From contig CAJTOL010000027.1 in assembly GCA_910577645.1 (NCBI GenBank), positions 1 through 42,614 on the forward strand: a stretch of 42,614 nt of DNA, written 5' to 3'. A model generated the notes under the pieces. It saw only the letters and a list, made by a program, of their open reading frames with translations. It made no database searches and was not told the origin of the DNA. This stretch comes from an uncultured Lachnospiraceae bacterium. Lineage in GTDB: Bacteria; Bacillota; Clostridia; Lachnospirales; Lachnospiraceae. The position numbers and the translations under genes were made by a program. The first letter of the stretch is position 1. Each line of letters begins with the position of its first letter. Below are positions 24,576-33,267 of the stretch, in pieces.

Positions 24576-24604
24576 TTGCAAACTTCTTCCGGGAATGTTA
24601 TGAT
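24576..24604 (+). promoter_or_regulatory. Promoter of the HD-domain/aspartate kinase unit
   Basis: TTGCAA (24576-24581) and TATGAT (24599-24604) are separated by 17 bp, 41 nt before the HD-domain start codon. Confidence 0.65.
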
Positions 24605-24644
24605 ACCCTTGTTACTCATATAGAGAAACCAGGAGGAAAATACA

Positions 24645-25238
24645 ATGACGACTCACATTACCAGACAACAGGCCGTTGACCTGTTAAAAAAGTACAACCA
24701 GGAGCCTTTTCATATTCTGCATGCTTTGACGGTAGAAGGAGTCATGGATTGGTATGCCAACGAGCTGGGATACGGTGAGGAAGCCGGTTTTTGGGCAGTG
24801 GCAGGCCTGCTTCATGACGTGGATTTTGAAAAATATCCGGAAGAACACTGTAAAAAAGCGCCGGAGCTGCTGGCAGAGATCAGCGCCGAGCCGGAGCTTG
24901 TCCATGCCATATGCAGCCATGGCTATGGCCTGTGTTCAGACGTAGAGCCGGAACACATGATGGAAAAGGTACTGTTTGCGGCAGATGAGCTTACAGGGCT
25001 TATAGGAGCAGCAGCACGAATGCGTCCGTCTAAAAGTGTGGTGGATATGGAGGTTTCCAGTTTAAAAAAGAAATTCAAAGATAAACGGTTTGCAGCAGGC
25101 TGTTCCAGGGATGTGATCCAGACAGGAGCAGAGCGCCTGGGCTGGTCCCTGGAAGAATTAATGGAAAAGACCATTTTGGCCATGCGTTCCTGCGAAGCTT
25201 CCATTCAACAGGAGATGGAAAAAGGAGGATGGCTATGA
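24645..25238 (+). CDS. HD-domain hydrolase
   Basis: 197 residues. HILHALTVEGVM near 23-34 and GLLHDVDF (H57, D58) carry the metal ligands of an HD-superfamily phosphohydrolase, with a further histidine in ICSHGYG. The family usually acts on nucleotides or phosphate esters; the substrate here is unknown. The ATG follows CCAGGAGGA. Its stop codon overlaps the start of aspartate kinase (ATGA), so the two are translationally coupled, though no metabolic link is obvious. Confidence 0.85.
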   Translation: MTTHITRQQAVDLLKKYNQEPFHILHALTVEGVMDWYANELGYGEEAGFWAVAGLLHDVDFEKYPEEHCKKAPELLAEISAEPELVHAICSHGYGLCSDVEPEHMMEKVLFAADELTGLIGAAARMRPSKSVVDMEVSSLKKKFKDKRFAAGCSRDVIQTGAERLGWSLEELMEKTILAMRSCEASIQQEMEKGGWL

Positions 25239-26554
25239 AAAAGGTAGTAAAGTTTGGCGGCAGCTCTTTGGCCAGCGCAAGACAGTTTAAAAAGGTAGGA
25301 GATATTATCCATGCAGATAAAACCAGGCGGTATGTGATCCCGTCTGCTCCCGGAAAGAGGGACAACAAGGACGAAAAGGTAACGGATCTTCTGTATCAGT
25401 GCTACGAGGCGGCTTCCACAGGAGCCGGCTATAAGAAGATTTTAGAAAAGATCAAAAAGCGCTACACGGATATTATTGACGGCCTGGATTTAAACCTGAA
25501 CCTGGATCATGAATTTGACCGGATCGAAGAAAATTTCATTGCCGGGATTGGAAAGGACTATGCGGCTTCCAGAGGAGAATATTTAAACGGACTGGTAATG
25601 GCAGAATATCTGGGATTTGAGTTTATTGATGCCGCTGAAGTGATTTTCTTTGATGAAAAGGGAAGCTTGGACGCAGAGGCTACCAACCGGGAGCTTTCTG
25701 AGCGGCTGGCCCACTGTGAGAGAGCCGTAATTCCCGGCTTTTACGGCTCTAAGGCTGACGGCAGCATTAAAACCTTTTCCAGAGGCGGATCCGATGTTAC
25801 CGGCTCCATTGTGGCCAGAGCCATCCATGCGGATTTGTATGAGAACTGGACAGATGTCTCCGGCTTTTTAGTGGCAGATCCCAGAATTATAGATAAACCG
25901 GAGGTTATTGAGACCATTACTTATCGGGAGCTTCGGGAGCTTTCCTACATGGGAGCCAGCGTCCTTCATGAGGATGCCATTTTCCCGGTCCGCAAGGAAG
26001 GGATCCCCATTAACATCCGCAATACTAACAAACCGGAGGACAAAGGGACTCTCATTGTGGAAAGTACCTGCCGCAAGCCGCGGTATGTCATCACCGGAAT
26101 TGCGGGAAAGAAAGGCTTTTGCTCTATTAACATTGAGAAGGCCATGATGAATGCGGAGGTGGGCTTCTGCCGGAAAATTTTATCTGTTTTTGAGAATCAG
26201 GATATTTCCATTGAACATATGCCTTCCGGCATTGATACCATGACGGTGTTTGTACATCAGGATGAGTTTGAAGAGCATGAACAGTCGGTTATCGCCGGAA
26301 TCCATCGGGCTGTGGAGCCGGATCTGGTGGATTTGGAGGCAGATTTAGCCCTTATTGCCGTAGTGGGCCGAGGGATGAAGGCTACCAGAGGTACGGCAGG
26401 CCGGATCTTCTCCGCTCTGGCACACGCCCGGATCAATGTTAAGATGATTGATCAGGGATCCAGCGAGTTTAATATTATTATCGGCGTAAAGAATGGGGAT
26501 TTCGAGCCCGCAATCAAGGCTATCTATGATATTTTTGTTACAGCGGCAATGTAG
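25235..26554 (+). CDS. Aspartate kinase
   Basis: Phosphorylates aspartate as the first step toward lysine, threonine and methionine. Seen: 439 residues from the chosen start. The N-terminal kinase motif is KVVKFGGSSLA. FSRGGSDVTGS and TDVSGFLVADPR bind ATP and aspartate. Two C-terminal ACT domains include KKGFCSINIEKAMMN and VVGRGMKATRGTAGRIFSAL, which sense end-product amino acids. ATG 25229 is only 1 nt from AAAGGAGG, so the ATG at 25235 is chosen; it forms an ATGA overlap with the HD-domain gene. No homoserine dehydrogenase fusion is present. Confidence 0.93.
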   Translation: MKKVVKFGGSSLASARQFKKVGDIIHADKTRRYVIPSAPGKRDNKDEKVTDLLYQCYEAASTGAGYKKILEKIKKRYTDIIDGLDLNLNLDHEFDRIEENFIAGIGKDYAASRGEYLNGLVMAEYLGFEFIDAAEVIFFDEKGSLDAEATNRELSERLAHCERAVIPGFYGSKADGSIKTFSRGGSDVTGSIVARAIHADLYENWTDVSGFLVADPRIIDKPEVIETITYRELRELSYMGASVLHEDAIFPVRKEGIPINIRNTNKPEDKGTLIVESTCRKPRYVITGIAGKKGFCSINIEKAMMNAEVGFCRKILSVFENQDISIEHMPSGIDTMTVFVHQDEFEEHEQSVIAGIHRAVEPDLVDLEADLALIAVVGRGMKATRGTAGRIFSALAHARINVKMIDQGSSEFNIIIGVKNGDFEPAIKAIYDIFVTAAM

Positions 26555-26587
26555 CCTGAAAGGATGCCTGACTTTGGAAAAGACACA

Positions 26588-26660
26588 AAAAAGAGATGGG
26601 GATGCTGCCAAATGAAATGAAGGGACGTTCTGTCAGCAGACGTCCCTGCCCCTCTTTTTG
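26588..26660. repeat. Dispersed hairpin repeat, copy 2 (3' arm deleted)
   Basis: AAAAAGAG-AT-GGGG pairs with CCCCTCTTTTT outside, and GGGACGT with ACGTCCC inside. The core GCCAAATGAAATGAAGGGACG matches the elements at 9749 and 40856, but the complementary TTTCATTTTG arm is missing. It can serve as terminator for aspartate kinase. Confidence 0.65.
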
Positions 26661-26793
26661 CCGCTGTCATTAGCTGAATCCCCTGTGTCAATGGAAAAAC
26701 ACCCAGCGGTATAATAACAGCAAAAATAACCATATTTATGTTCTTGATGTTTAATTTCAATTCGTTTTTCAAAAGTGTTCTAAATGCTTCCAT
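26659..26793 (-). pseudogene. ABC-2 permease remnant with internal deletion
   Basis: The reading frame starts MEAFRTLLKNELKLNIKN then MVIFAVIIPL, the usual first helix region of ABC-2 type permeases. It jumps directly to FPLTQGIQLM, a segment normally found near the C-terminal end of such proteins, and then runs into a hairpin repeat. Only about 45 residues remain where 240 or more are expected. The family identity is from pattern; the internal deletion is inference. Confidence 0.5.
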
Positions 26794-26925
26794 TCTTCTT
26801 TTCCTTCATCACCGGAAAGTGCGGCTTTTCCTTATCCTGATACTCAGAATACTGAATTAGGAAGATTGTCAAAATTTTCTTTTCAGATAAACAAATATAG
26901 GGTATACTAAAAGCGGGGTAATTTA

Positions 26926-27034
26926 CATGTATTATAGTAGGAGGAAGGTAAATGCGAAGCATTTTCAGGATCCCTTCCGACGATATGGCAGGGGACGCTA
27001 GACGTTGCGTGCCGGTTTATCATTAATAGGAGGA
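26926..27034 (+). repeat. Structured leader repeat, copy B
   Basis: It aligns with copy A through AGGAGGAAGGTAAATGCGAAG, CCTTCCGACGAT, GGCAGG-GACGC and GCGTGCC, and ends in AGGAGGA 5 nt before the start codon at 27040. The GGAAGG/CCTTCC and AAATGC/GCATTT stems are kept, and the second hairpin is kept with two mismatches. Confidence 0.75.
26952..27026 (+). CDS. Possible small ORF (MRSIFR type) in leader repeat B
   Basis: 24 codons beginning MRSIFRIPSDDMAGDA, stopping at TAA 13 nt before the downstream gene. AGGAGG lies 7-9 nt before its ATG. It matches the start of the ORF at 12435 at most positions, with both silent and replacement changes. It may be a leader peptide or only a by-product of a conserved RNA. 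Confidence 0.35.
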   Translation: MRSIFRIPSDDMAGDARRCVPVYH

Positions 27035-27039
27035 GTATT

Positions 27040-28554
27040 ATGCTGGAAAAAATTGATTTATCCAAAACCGTAGACAAAGAGCACTACAAAGCAGTCCGGG
27101 ATGAAATGGGAGCAAAGCTGGGGGTATTACAGAGAGAGTGTAAAGCAGCCGGGATTCCGGTGGTTATTGTATTTGAAGGCATGGGAGCAGCCGGAAAAGG
27201 GGTGCAGATTAACCGTTTGATCCAGAATTTGGATCCCAGAGGATTTTCTGTATACGCTGCCAGCCGGGAGACAGAGGAGGAAGCCCTGCGCCCCTTCCTG
27301 TGGCGTTACTGGACCAAGACTCCTGCCGACGGCCGGATTGCCATTTTTGACAGAAGCTGGTACTGCAGGGTTCAAAAGGATCGGTTTGACGGCAAGGTAG
27401 AGGAGCAGGATTTATCCGGGGCTTTCCAGGATATCCTTTCCTTTGAGCGCCAGCTTACCGATGGCGGAGCGGTTATTATCAAGCTGTTTTTATATATTTC
27501 CAAGGAAGAGCAAAAAAAGCGTTTTAAGAAGCTGGACGATTCCAAGGAGACTTCCTGGAGAGTGAGCCAGGCGGATTGGGAGAGAAACGAGCATTACAGC
27601 CGGTATCTTCAGATTAATGAAGAGATGCTGGAGCGGACCGACACCGAGGAGGCCCCCTGGACCATTATCGAGTCTACAGATAAAAATTATGCGGCTATGA
27701 AGATTTTAGCCACCGTAGCGGATCGGCTGGAATACGAGCTTTTAAAACGCCGGGAAAAGGCAGGAGACAAAAAGAAAAAGAATACCGCAGCCCCGGCGGA
27801 GAAGTTTAAAACCGGAGTATTATCCGGAACGGATTTAAGCAAATCCCTGACCAGAGAGGAATACAAAGAAAAGCTGGATAAGCTTCAGAAAAAGCTGGAG
27901 GTATTGCACAGCGAGATTTACCGGCTGAGAATTCCCGTGGTCATCGGATTTGAAGGCTGGGACGCAGGAGGAAAGGGAGGAGCCATCAAACGTCTTACCA
28001 GCCATCTGGATCCCAGAGGCTATCAGGTAAATCCCACCGCCTCCCCCAATGATATTGAAAAGGTTCACCACTATCTGTGGCGGTTCTGGAACAATGCGCC
28101 TAAGGCCGGCCATATTGCTATTTTTGACAGGACCTGGTACGGAAGGGTAATGGTAGAGAGAATTGAGGGGTTCTGCAGCGAAGCCGACTGGAAGCGGGCT
28201 TACCAGGAGATCAATGAGATGGAAGCCCACATGGCAAATGCCGGAGCCATTGTCCTGAAATTCTGGCTTCACATTGACAAAGACGAGCAGGAGCGCAGAT
28301 TTAAAGAGAGGATGGAGGATCCGGCCAAGCAGTGGAAGATTACCGATGAGGACTGGCGAAACCGGGAGAAGTGGGATCAGTATGAGGAAGCGGTAAATGA
28401 GATGCTGGTTCGCACCTCTACCACCTACGCTCCCTGGATTGTAGTGGAAGGCAACGATAAATATTATGCCAGAGTCAAGGTGCTGGAGACTGTGGTAGAA
28501 GCCATGGAGAAAAAGATTAAAGAGCATAATAAAAAGAAAAAGGGAAAGAACTAA
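27040..28554 (+). CDS. Two-domain polyphosphate kinase 2 (polyphosphate:AMP phosphotransferase type)
   Basis: Transfers phosphate between polyphosphate and nucleotides; two-domain PPK2 enzymes are known to convert AMP to ADP. Seen: 504 residues. Domain 1 (about 1-235) has a degenerate Walker A, FEGMGAAGKG (45-54), with Gly for the usual Asp, and DRSWYCRV. Domain 2 (about 265-500) has intact FEGWDAGGKGG (304-314) and DRTWYGRV. The intact second domain probably carries catalysis. The ATG is 5 nt after the AGGAGGA of the leader repeat. The next gene starts 7 nt after the stop. Confidence 0.9.
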   Translation: MLEKIDLSKTVDKEHYKAVRDEMGAKLGVLQRECKAAGIPVVIVFEGMGAAGKGVQINRLIQNLDPRGFSVYAASRETEEEALRPFLWRYWTKTPADGRIAIFDRSWYCRVQKDRFDGKVEEQDLSGAFQDILSFERQLTDGGAVIIKLFLYISKEEQKKRFKKLDDSKETSWRVSQADWERNEHYSRYLQINEEMLERTDTEEAPWTIIESTDKNYAAMKILATVADRLEYELLKRREKAGDKKKKNTAAPAEKFKTGVLSGTDLSKSLTREEYKEKLDKLQKKLEVLHSEIYRLRIPVVIGFEGWDAGGKGGAIKRLTSHLDPRGYQVNPTASPNDIEKVHHYLWRFWNNAPKAGHIAIFDRTWYGRVMVERIEGFCSEADWKRAYQEINEMEAHMANAGAIVLKFWLHIDKDEQERRFKERMEDPAKQWKITDEDWRNREKWDQYEEAVNEMLVRTSTTYAPWIVVEGNDKYYARVKVLETVVEAMEKKIKEHNKKKKGKN

Positions 28555-28561
28555 AGAATCT

Positions 28562-29854
28562 ATGAGCAGGGTCATTATTGCAGGCGGCGGAGCCGCCGGT
28601 ATGGCTGCAGGCATTGCAGCGGCCAGGAAGGGACATCAGGTCCATATTTACGAGAAAAATGAAAAGCTGGGAAAAAAGGTTTATATTACCGGAAAAGGCC
28701 GGTGCAATGTAACCAATGCCTGTGAAACAGAAGATCTTTTAAAAGGGGTGGTAACCAACAGCCGTTTCCTTTACAGCAGTTTTTACGGTTTTACCAATCA
28801 GGACATAATGGACGTACTGGAAAAGGCCGGCTGTCCCTTAAAGACAGAGCGGGGCGGCCGGGTATTTCCGGTTTCCGATAAATCCTCGGATGTGTTAAAA
28901 GCCCTTACCGGAATTTTGCGCCGGCTGGATGTGGAAATCCATCTGAATCAGCCGGCAGAAGGATTGATTTTGGAGAGGGATTCCCAAAGCGGGGAGACCT
29001 TGTGCAGAGGGATCTTTCTGCCGGGCCGGTTTGAAAAAGAGGTGTTAGGGGACGCAGTGATTGTGGCTACCGGAGGGATGTCCTATCCTTCTACAGGCTC
29101 TACCGGGGACGGATATATGTGGGCCAAAAAGGCGGGACATAAAATTACCGCTCTTTCCCCGGCCCTGACGCCCTTTGAGACAGAGGGAGATAAGGCCGGA
29201 AGGCTTCAGGGCCTGGCCCTTAAAAATATCCGGGTATCCATCCGAAAGGGAAAAAAGGAATTATACCAGGAATTCGGAGAGATGCTGTTTACCCATTTCG
29301 GAGTCAGCGGCCCGGTTCTTTTAAGCGCCAGCAGCTACTGTGCCAAGGCTATTGAGAAGGGCCCTCTGACCCTGGTAATAGATTTAAAGCCCGCCCTGTC
29401 TGAGGAACAGCTGGATCAGCGGATCCTCAGGGATTTTGAGGAGGCCAAAAACAGGCAGTTTAAAAATTCCTTAAATCACCTTCTGCCGGCCAGGCTTATT
29501 CCCATTATTATAGAAGAAAGCGGTATTGATCCGGATAAGCAGGTCAACGAGATTACCAGACAGGAACGCAGGCGGCTGACAGAAATAATCAAGGGATTTT
29601 CTCTTACCCTTACAGGGCTGCGGGGCTATCAGGAGGCCATTATCACACAGGGAGGCATTGATGTAAAAGAGATTAACCCTTCCACTATGGAATCAAAGCT
29701 GGTAAAAGGGCTTTTCTTTGCCGGGGAGGTGCTGGATCTGGATGCCGTAACAGGAGGCTACAACCTGCAGATTGCCTGGTCCACAGGCTGGGCCGCCGGA
29801 ATGGGGATTCCCGGCGCAGCCGGGCAAGAAGATATTCTGCCTGAACTATCATAA
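28562..29854 (+). CDS. HI0933-like FAD-dependent oxidoreductase
   Basis: 430 residues. An N-terminal FAD-binding Rossmann fold reads VIIAGGGAAGMAAGIAAA, with EKNEKLGKKVYITGKGRCNVTN after it. ATGGMSYPSTGSTGDGY and a C-terminal FFAGEVLDLDAVTGGYNLQIAWSTG complete the HI0933/YhiN/BaiN family pattern. Members are flavoproteins of mostly unknown reaction; BaiN reduces bile acid intermediates. The ATG is 7 nt after the PPK2 stop, with a weak GGGAAAG ribosome site inside the previous gene. It precedes cmk in the order usual for Clostridia. Confidence 0.9.
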   Translation: MSRVIIAGGGAAGMAAGIAAARKGHQVHIYEKNEKLGKKVYITGKGRCNVTNACETEDLLKGVVTNSRFLYSSFYGFTNQDIMDVLEKAGCPLKTERGGRVFPVSDKSSDVLKALTGILRRLDVEIHLNQPAEGLILERDSQSGETLCRGIFLPGRFEKEVLGDAVIVATGGMSYPSTGSTGDGYMWAKKAGHKITALSPALTPFETEGDKAGRLQGLALKNIRVSIRKGKKELYQEFGEMLFTHFGVSGPVLLSASSYCAKAIEKGPLTLVIDLKPALSEEQLDQRILRDFEEAKNRQFKNSLNHLLPARLIPIIIEESGIDPDKQVNEITRQERRRLTEIIKGFSLTLTGLRGYQEAIITQGGIDVKEINPSTMESKLVKGLFFAGEVLDLDAVTGGYNLQIAWSTGWAAGMGIPGAAGQEDILPELS

Positions 29855-29875
29855 CATAAGACGGAGGAAATCAAA

Positions 29876-30556
29876 ATGGCTTATTTCAGCATTGCAGTAG
29901 ACGGCCCTGCGGGGGCGGGAAAGAGCACCATCGCCAGGGCGGTGGCGGCAAAACTGGGCTTCATCTATGTGGATACGGGGGCGATGTACCGTGCCATGGC
30001 TCTGTATCTCCTTAAACAGGGGATCGGAAGAGAGGAGGAGACAGCCATAAAAGATGCCTGCCGTCAGGCAGAGATCACCATCCGCTATGAGGATGGCGCC
30101 CAACAAGTAATATTAAATGGTGAAAACGTCTCTTCCAAAATCCGCACAGAAGAGGTGGGGAATATGGCTTCCGCCACCAGCATCTATCTGCCGGTAAGGG
30201 AAAAACTGGTACAGCTTCAGCAGAAGCTGGCAGAAAGCGCCAACGTGATTATGGACGGCCGGGATATCGGCACCTGTGTCCTTCCGGAGGCCCAGGCAAA
30301 GATTTATCTGACAGCCAGCCCGGCGGTGCGGGCCAAAAGGCGCTATGATGAATTAAAAGAAAAAGGAATGGCGTGTAATTTAGAAGAAATTGAACAAGAT
30401 ATTATAGAGAGGGATTACCGGGACATGCACAGGGAACACTCCCCCTTAGTCCAGGCGGAGGACGCCGTCTTAGTGGACAGCTCTTCCATGACCGTTGATC
30501 AGGTAATCGAGGCCATTATCCAGATCGCCCGGGGAAAGGGGCTGGATATTGGATGA
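29876..30556 (+). CDS. cmk: Cytidylate kinase
   Basis: Phosphorylates CMP and dCMP to the diphosphates. Seen: 226 residues. The P-loop is DGPAGAGKSTIARAVA near the N-terminus, followed by YVDTGAMYRA and MDGRDIGTCVLP, all typical. The C-terminal DREH-like segment is RDYRDMHREHSPL. GACGGAGGAA precedes the ATG. Its stop overlaps the ispH start (ATGA), giving tight coupling within the cmk-ispH-rpsA run. Confidence 0.95.
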   Translation: MAYFSIAVDGPAGAGKSTIARAVAAKLGFIYVDTGAMYRAMALYLLKQGIGREEETAIKDACRQAEITIRYEDGAQQVILNGENVSSKIRTEEVGNMASATSIYLPVREKLVQLQQKLAESANVIMDGRDIGTCVLPEAQAKIYLTASPAVRAKRRYDELKEKGMACNLEEIEQDIIERDYRDMHREHSPLVQAEDAVLVDSSSMTVDQVIEAIIQIARGKGLDIG

Positions 30557-31407
30557 AGGTAATTGTGGCCAAAACCGCAGGCTTCTGTTTCGGGGTGGAA
30601 CGGGCAGTGGAACAGGTATACGAGCAGATTGAAAAAAATGACGGTATCCCGATTTACACTTACGGCCCCATTATCCACAATGAAGAGGTGGTAAAGGATC
30701 TGGAGGAAAAAGGAGTCCGGGTCATTGAGACGGAGGAGGAATTAAAAGCTTTAAAAGACGGTGTGGTAATTATCCGTTCTCATGGCGTGGGAAAACACAT
30801 TTACGATCTGCTGACAGAGCGGGGAATCCGGATTGTGGATGCTACCTGTCCCTTTGTAAAAAAGATCCATCGAATCGTAAAAGAGGAGAATGAGAAAGGC
30901 CGCCGGGTTATCATTATTGGAAATGAGCGCCATCCGGAGGTGGAAGGAATCAAGGGCTGGGGGAATGAGAATACTATTGTGGTGGAAAATGAGGAGCAGA
31001 TAGAAAAACTGTCCTTTGAGACGAAGGAAAAGCTAAGCATTGTTTCACAGACGACATTTAATTACAAGAAATTTCAAGATTTAGTTGAAAAATTTTTAAA
31101 AAAGGGTTATGATAGTAGTGTTTTAAATACGATTTGCAATGCAACACAGGAAAGGCAGTCGGAAGCGCGGGAGATTGCATCTGAGGTAGACGCCATGATT
31201 GTCGTAGGCGGGAAGAGCAGTTCCAACACTCAGAAATTATATGAAATTTGCCGCAGGGAGTGTGAGAACACGTATTACATCCAGACATTTGACGATTTGG
31301 AACCTGAAAGTGTAAGTTCTGTGCGAAGCGTAGGTATTACAGCGGGAGCGTCCACTCCCAAAAACATTATTAAGGAGGTTCATACTAGTGTCAGAGTTAA
31401 GTTTTGA
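30553..31407 (+). CDS. ispH: 4-hydroxy-3-methylbut-2-enyl diphosphate reductase
   Basis: Last enzyme of the MEP isoprenoid pathway, reducing HMBPP to IPP and DMAPP with a 4Fe-4S cluster. Seen: 284 residues, all three cluster cysteines (AGFCFGVERA with C12, DATCPFVKK, and TICNATQERQ), and the active-site HGVGKHIYD and NERHPEVEG segments. The start ATG overlaps the cmk stop. Its last 20 nt overlap the start of the S1-domain gene in another frame; in several Clostridia these two are fused into one protein, but here they are separate. Confidence 0.95.
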   Translation: MKVIVAKTAGFCFGVERAVEQVYEQIEKNDGIPIYTYGPIIHNEEVVKDLEEKGVRVIETEEELKALKDGVVIIRSHGVGKHIYDLLTERGIRIVDATCPFVKKIHRIVKEENEKGRRVIIIGNERHPEVEGIKGWGNENTIVVENEEQIEKLSFETKEKLSIVSQTTFNYKKFQDLVEKFLKKGYDSSVLNTICNATQERQSEAREIASEVDAMIVVGGKSSSNTQKLYEICRRECENTYYIQTFDDLEPESVSSVRSVGITAGASTPKNIIKEVHTSVRVKF

Positions 31408-32509
31408 ACAAATGTTAGAGGAATCATTAAAAACAATACGTACAGGAGAGGTTGTCACTGGTAAGGTTATCGATGTCAAAGAAGATGAAGTGGTTTTAAA
31501 TATAGGTTACAAATCTGATGGCATTATTCCGAGAAACGAATATACCAACGAACCGGGTGTAGATTTAACCACTCTTGTACACGTAGGTGACGAGATGGAA
31601 GCAAAAGTTATTAAGGTAAACGATGGCGAGGGCCAGGTAGCTCTTTCTTATAAGAGGCTGGCAGCCGACAGAGGAAACAAGAGACTGGAGGAAGCCTTCA
31701 ATAATCAGGAGGTTCTTACCGCAAAGGTTACTCAGGTTCTGGACGGCGGTTTAAGCGTAGTGGTGGAAGAGGCCAGAGTATTTATTCCTGCAAGCCTGGT
31801 ATCGGATACTTATGAGAAGGATTTATCCAAATATGCCGGACAGGAAATTGAATTTGTCATCACAGAATTCAACCCCAAGAGAAGGAGAATTATTGGTGAC
31901 AGAAAGCAGCTTATGGTTGAGAGAAAGGCTGCTATGCAGAAGGAATTATTCGAGAGAATTCAGGTAGGCGATACCGTAGACGGTACCGTTAAGAATGTGA
32001 CGGATTTTGGCGCGTTTATTGATTTAGGCGGAGCTGACGGCCTCTTACACATTTCAGAGATGAGTTGGGGCAGAGTAGAGAATCCCAAGAAGGTATTTAA
32101 GACCGGCGATCAGGTCCGGGTTTTGATTAAGGATATCCAGGGCGAGAAGATTGCCCTCAGCTTAAAGTTCCCGGAGACGAACCCCTGGGCAGATGCTGCC
32201 GAGAAGTATGCAGCCGGCAACGTAGTTTACGGCCGTGTGGCACGTATGACTGATTTTGGTGCATTTGTAGAGCTGGAGCCGGGTGTTGACGCACTGCTTC
32301 ATGTATCCCAGATTGCAAGAGAGCATATTGAAAAGCCCTCTGATGTATTAAAGATTGGCCAGGAAATAGAGGCAAAAGTAGTAGATTTCAACGAAGCAGA
32401 CAGAAAGATCAGCTTAAGCGTAAAGGCTCTGCTGGTTCCGGAGCAGAGGGAAGCTTCTGTTCAGGACGCAGATATTGCAGATGTTGATATCGACGCATAT
32501 ACAGAATAA
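31388..32509 (+). CDS. rpsA: Ribosomal protein S1-like RNA-binding protein, four S1 domains
   Basis: Binds mRNA at the ribosome. Seen: 373 residues with four S1 repeats: GEVVTGKVIDVKED (about 18-88), QEVLTAKVTQVLDGG (about 103-175), GDTVDGTVKNVTDFGAFIDL (about 195-265) and GNVVYGRVARMTDFGAFVEL (about 275-355). Domains 3 and 4 are the most canonical. The start is GTG at 31388, 10 nt after a strong AAGGAGG that lies inside ispH. A standard terminator follows. Four domains is usual for Firmicute S1 proteins. Confidence 0.93.
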   Translation: MSELSFEQMLEESLKTIRTGEVVTGKVIDVKEDEVVLNIGYKSDGIIPRNEYTNEPGVDLTTLVHVGDEMEAKVIKVNDGEGQVALSYKRLAADRGNKRLEEAFNNQEVLTAKVTQVLDGGLSVVVEEARVFIPASLVSDTYEKDLSKYAGQEIEFVITEFNPKRRRIIGDRKQLMVERKAAMQKELFERIQVGDTVDGTVKNVTDFGAFIDLGGADGLLHISEMSWGRVENPKKVFKTGDQVRVLIKDIQGEKIALSLKFPETNPWADAAEKYAAGNVVYGRVARMTDFGAFVELEPGVDALLHVSQIAREHIEKPSDVLKIGQEIEAKVVDFNEADRKISLSVKALLVPEQREASVQDADIADVDIDAYTE

Positions 32510-32523
32510 TTGCAACAGTTCAG

Positions 32524-32557
32524 ATCCCCCTTTGTTTGGAGCAGAGGGGGATTTTTT
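32524..32557 (+). terminator. Terminator of the cmk-ispH-rpsA run
   Basis: ATCCCCCT (32524-32531) pairs with AGGGGGAT (32545-32552) and a run of six T follows. Confidence 0.85.
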
Positions 32558-32628
32558 CATGTCCCTGGAGAAGTAAGATAGGGCGCATTTTACCGTTGGC
32601 ATCGAGGAGAAAGAGGAGGAAGAGCAGA

Positions 32629-33261
32629 ATGAAAAGAAAAAAGATTGTAAAAACAGGAGTCATCCTGATAGGAGCAGGAGCCTTGTGGGCATTTTCCGCC
32701 AAACAGGTTCAGGCCCGAACCATCTGTCCGCCTCAGATTTCCATTCCAATGGTAACACCTTACGACGAGGTTATGGTGGGACGGATCTGTGCAGAAAGAG
32801 GGGAAGACGAGCTGCATATTGTGGTATCCTTAAAAACCCGTACCCTGTTTTTATGTTATGGAAGCCAGATTATTGATAAGTTTATTGCTCAGGTGGGAAT
32901 GAATTCGGCAGAAGGGGACAAGCGGCATCAGGGGGACAAACGGACTCCAAGAGGGGAATATTATGTATGCTTAAAGAACGGAAACAGCCGGTATTACCGG
33001 GCATTAGGCCTTTCCTATCCCAATGAGAAGGATGCGGAGAGGGGATATGAAGCAGGGCTGATCTCCCAGGCAAAACGGGATGAGATCATCAGGACTATTA
33101 ACCAGGGTGGTATGCCGGACTGGAGCACAGCCCTGGGGGGCTACATTGAGATCCACGGAGAAAAAGGAGGTCCCACCGACGGCTGTATAGCAGTGGGGAA
33201 TCCGGTGATGGACTGCCTCTGGCCGGTTGTGGAACCTGGATGTAAGGTACAAATTTATTGA
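32629..33261 (+). CDS. Secreted L,D-transpeptidase-fold protein (YafK/YkuD type)
   Basis: 210 residues. A signal peptide at about 1-28 (MKRKKIVKTGVILIGAGALW, ending near VQA) is followed by a YkuD catalytic domain with EIHGEKGGPTDGCIAV. H176 and C186 are the predicted catalytic pair. The TDGCxA form, rather than SxGCIR, places it near YafK-type proteins, which act on peptidoglycan cross-links or release bound proteins. The frame is open to 32536, but ATG 32629 has GAGGAGGA upstream and gives the signal peptide. It probably acts outside the membrane on the wall. Confidence 0.85.
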   Translation: MKRKKIVKTGVILIGAGALWAFSAKQVQARTICPPQISIPMVTPYDEVMVGRICAERGEDELHIVVSLKTRTLFLCYGSQIIDKFIAQVGMNSAEGDKRHQGDKRTPRGEYYVCLKNGNSRYYRALGLSYPNEKDAERGYEAGLISQAKRDEIIRTINQGGMPDWSTALGGYIEIHGEKGGPTDGCIAVGNPVMDCLWPVVEPGCKVQIY

Positions 33262-33267
33262 AAATAG

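Noticed and set aside
27835..28614. 259-codon open frame antisense to the PPK2 gene
   Set aside because: Hydrophobic but without domain similarity or ribosome site; explained by codon bias of the sense gene.
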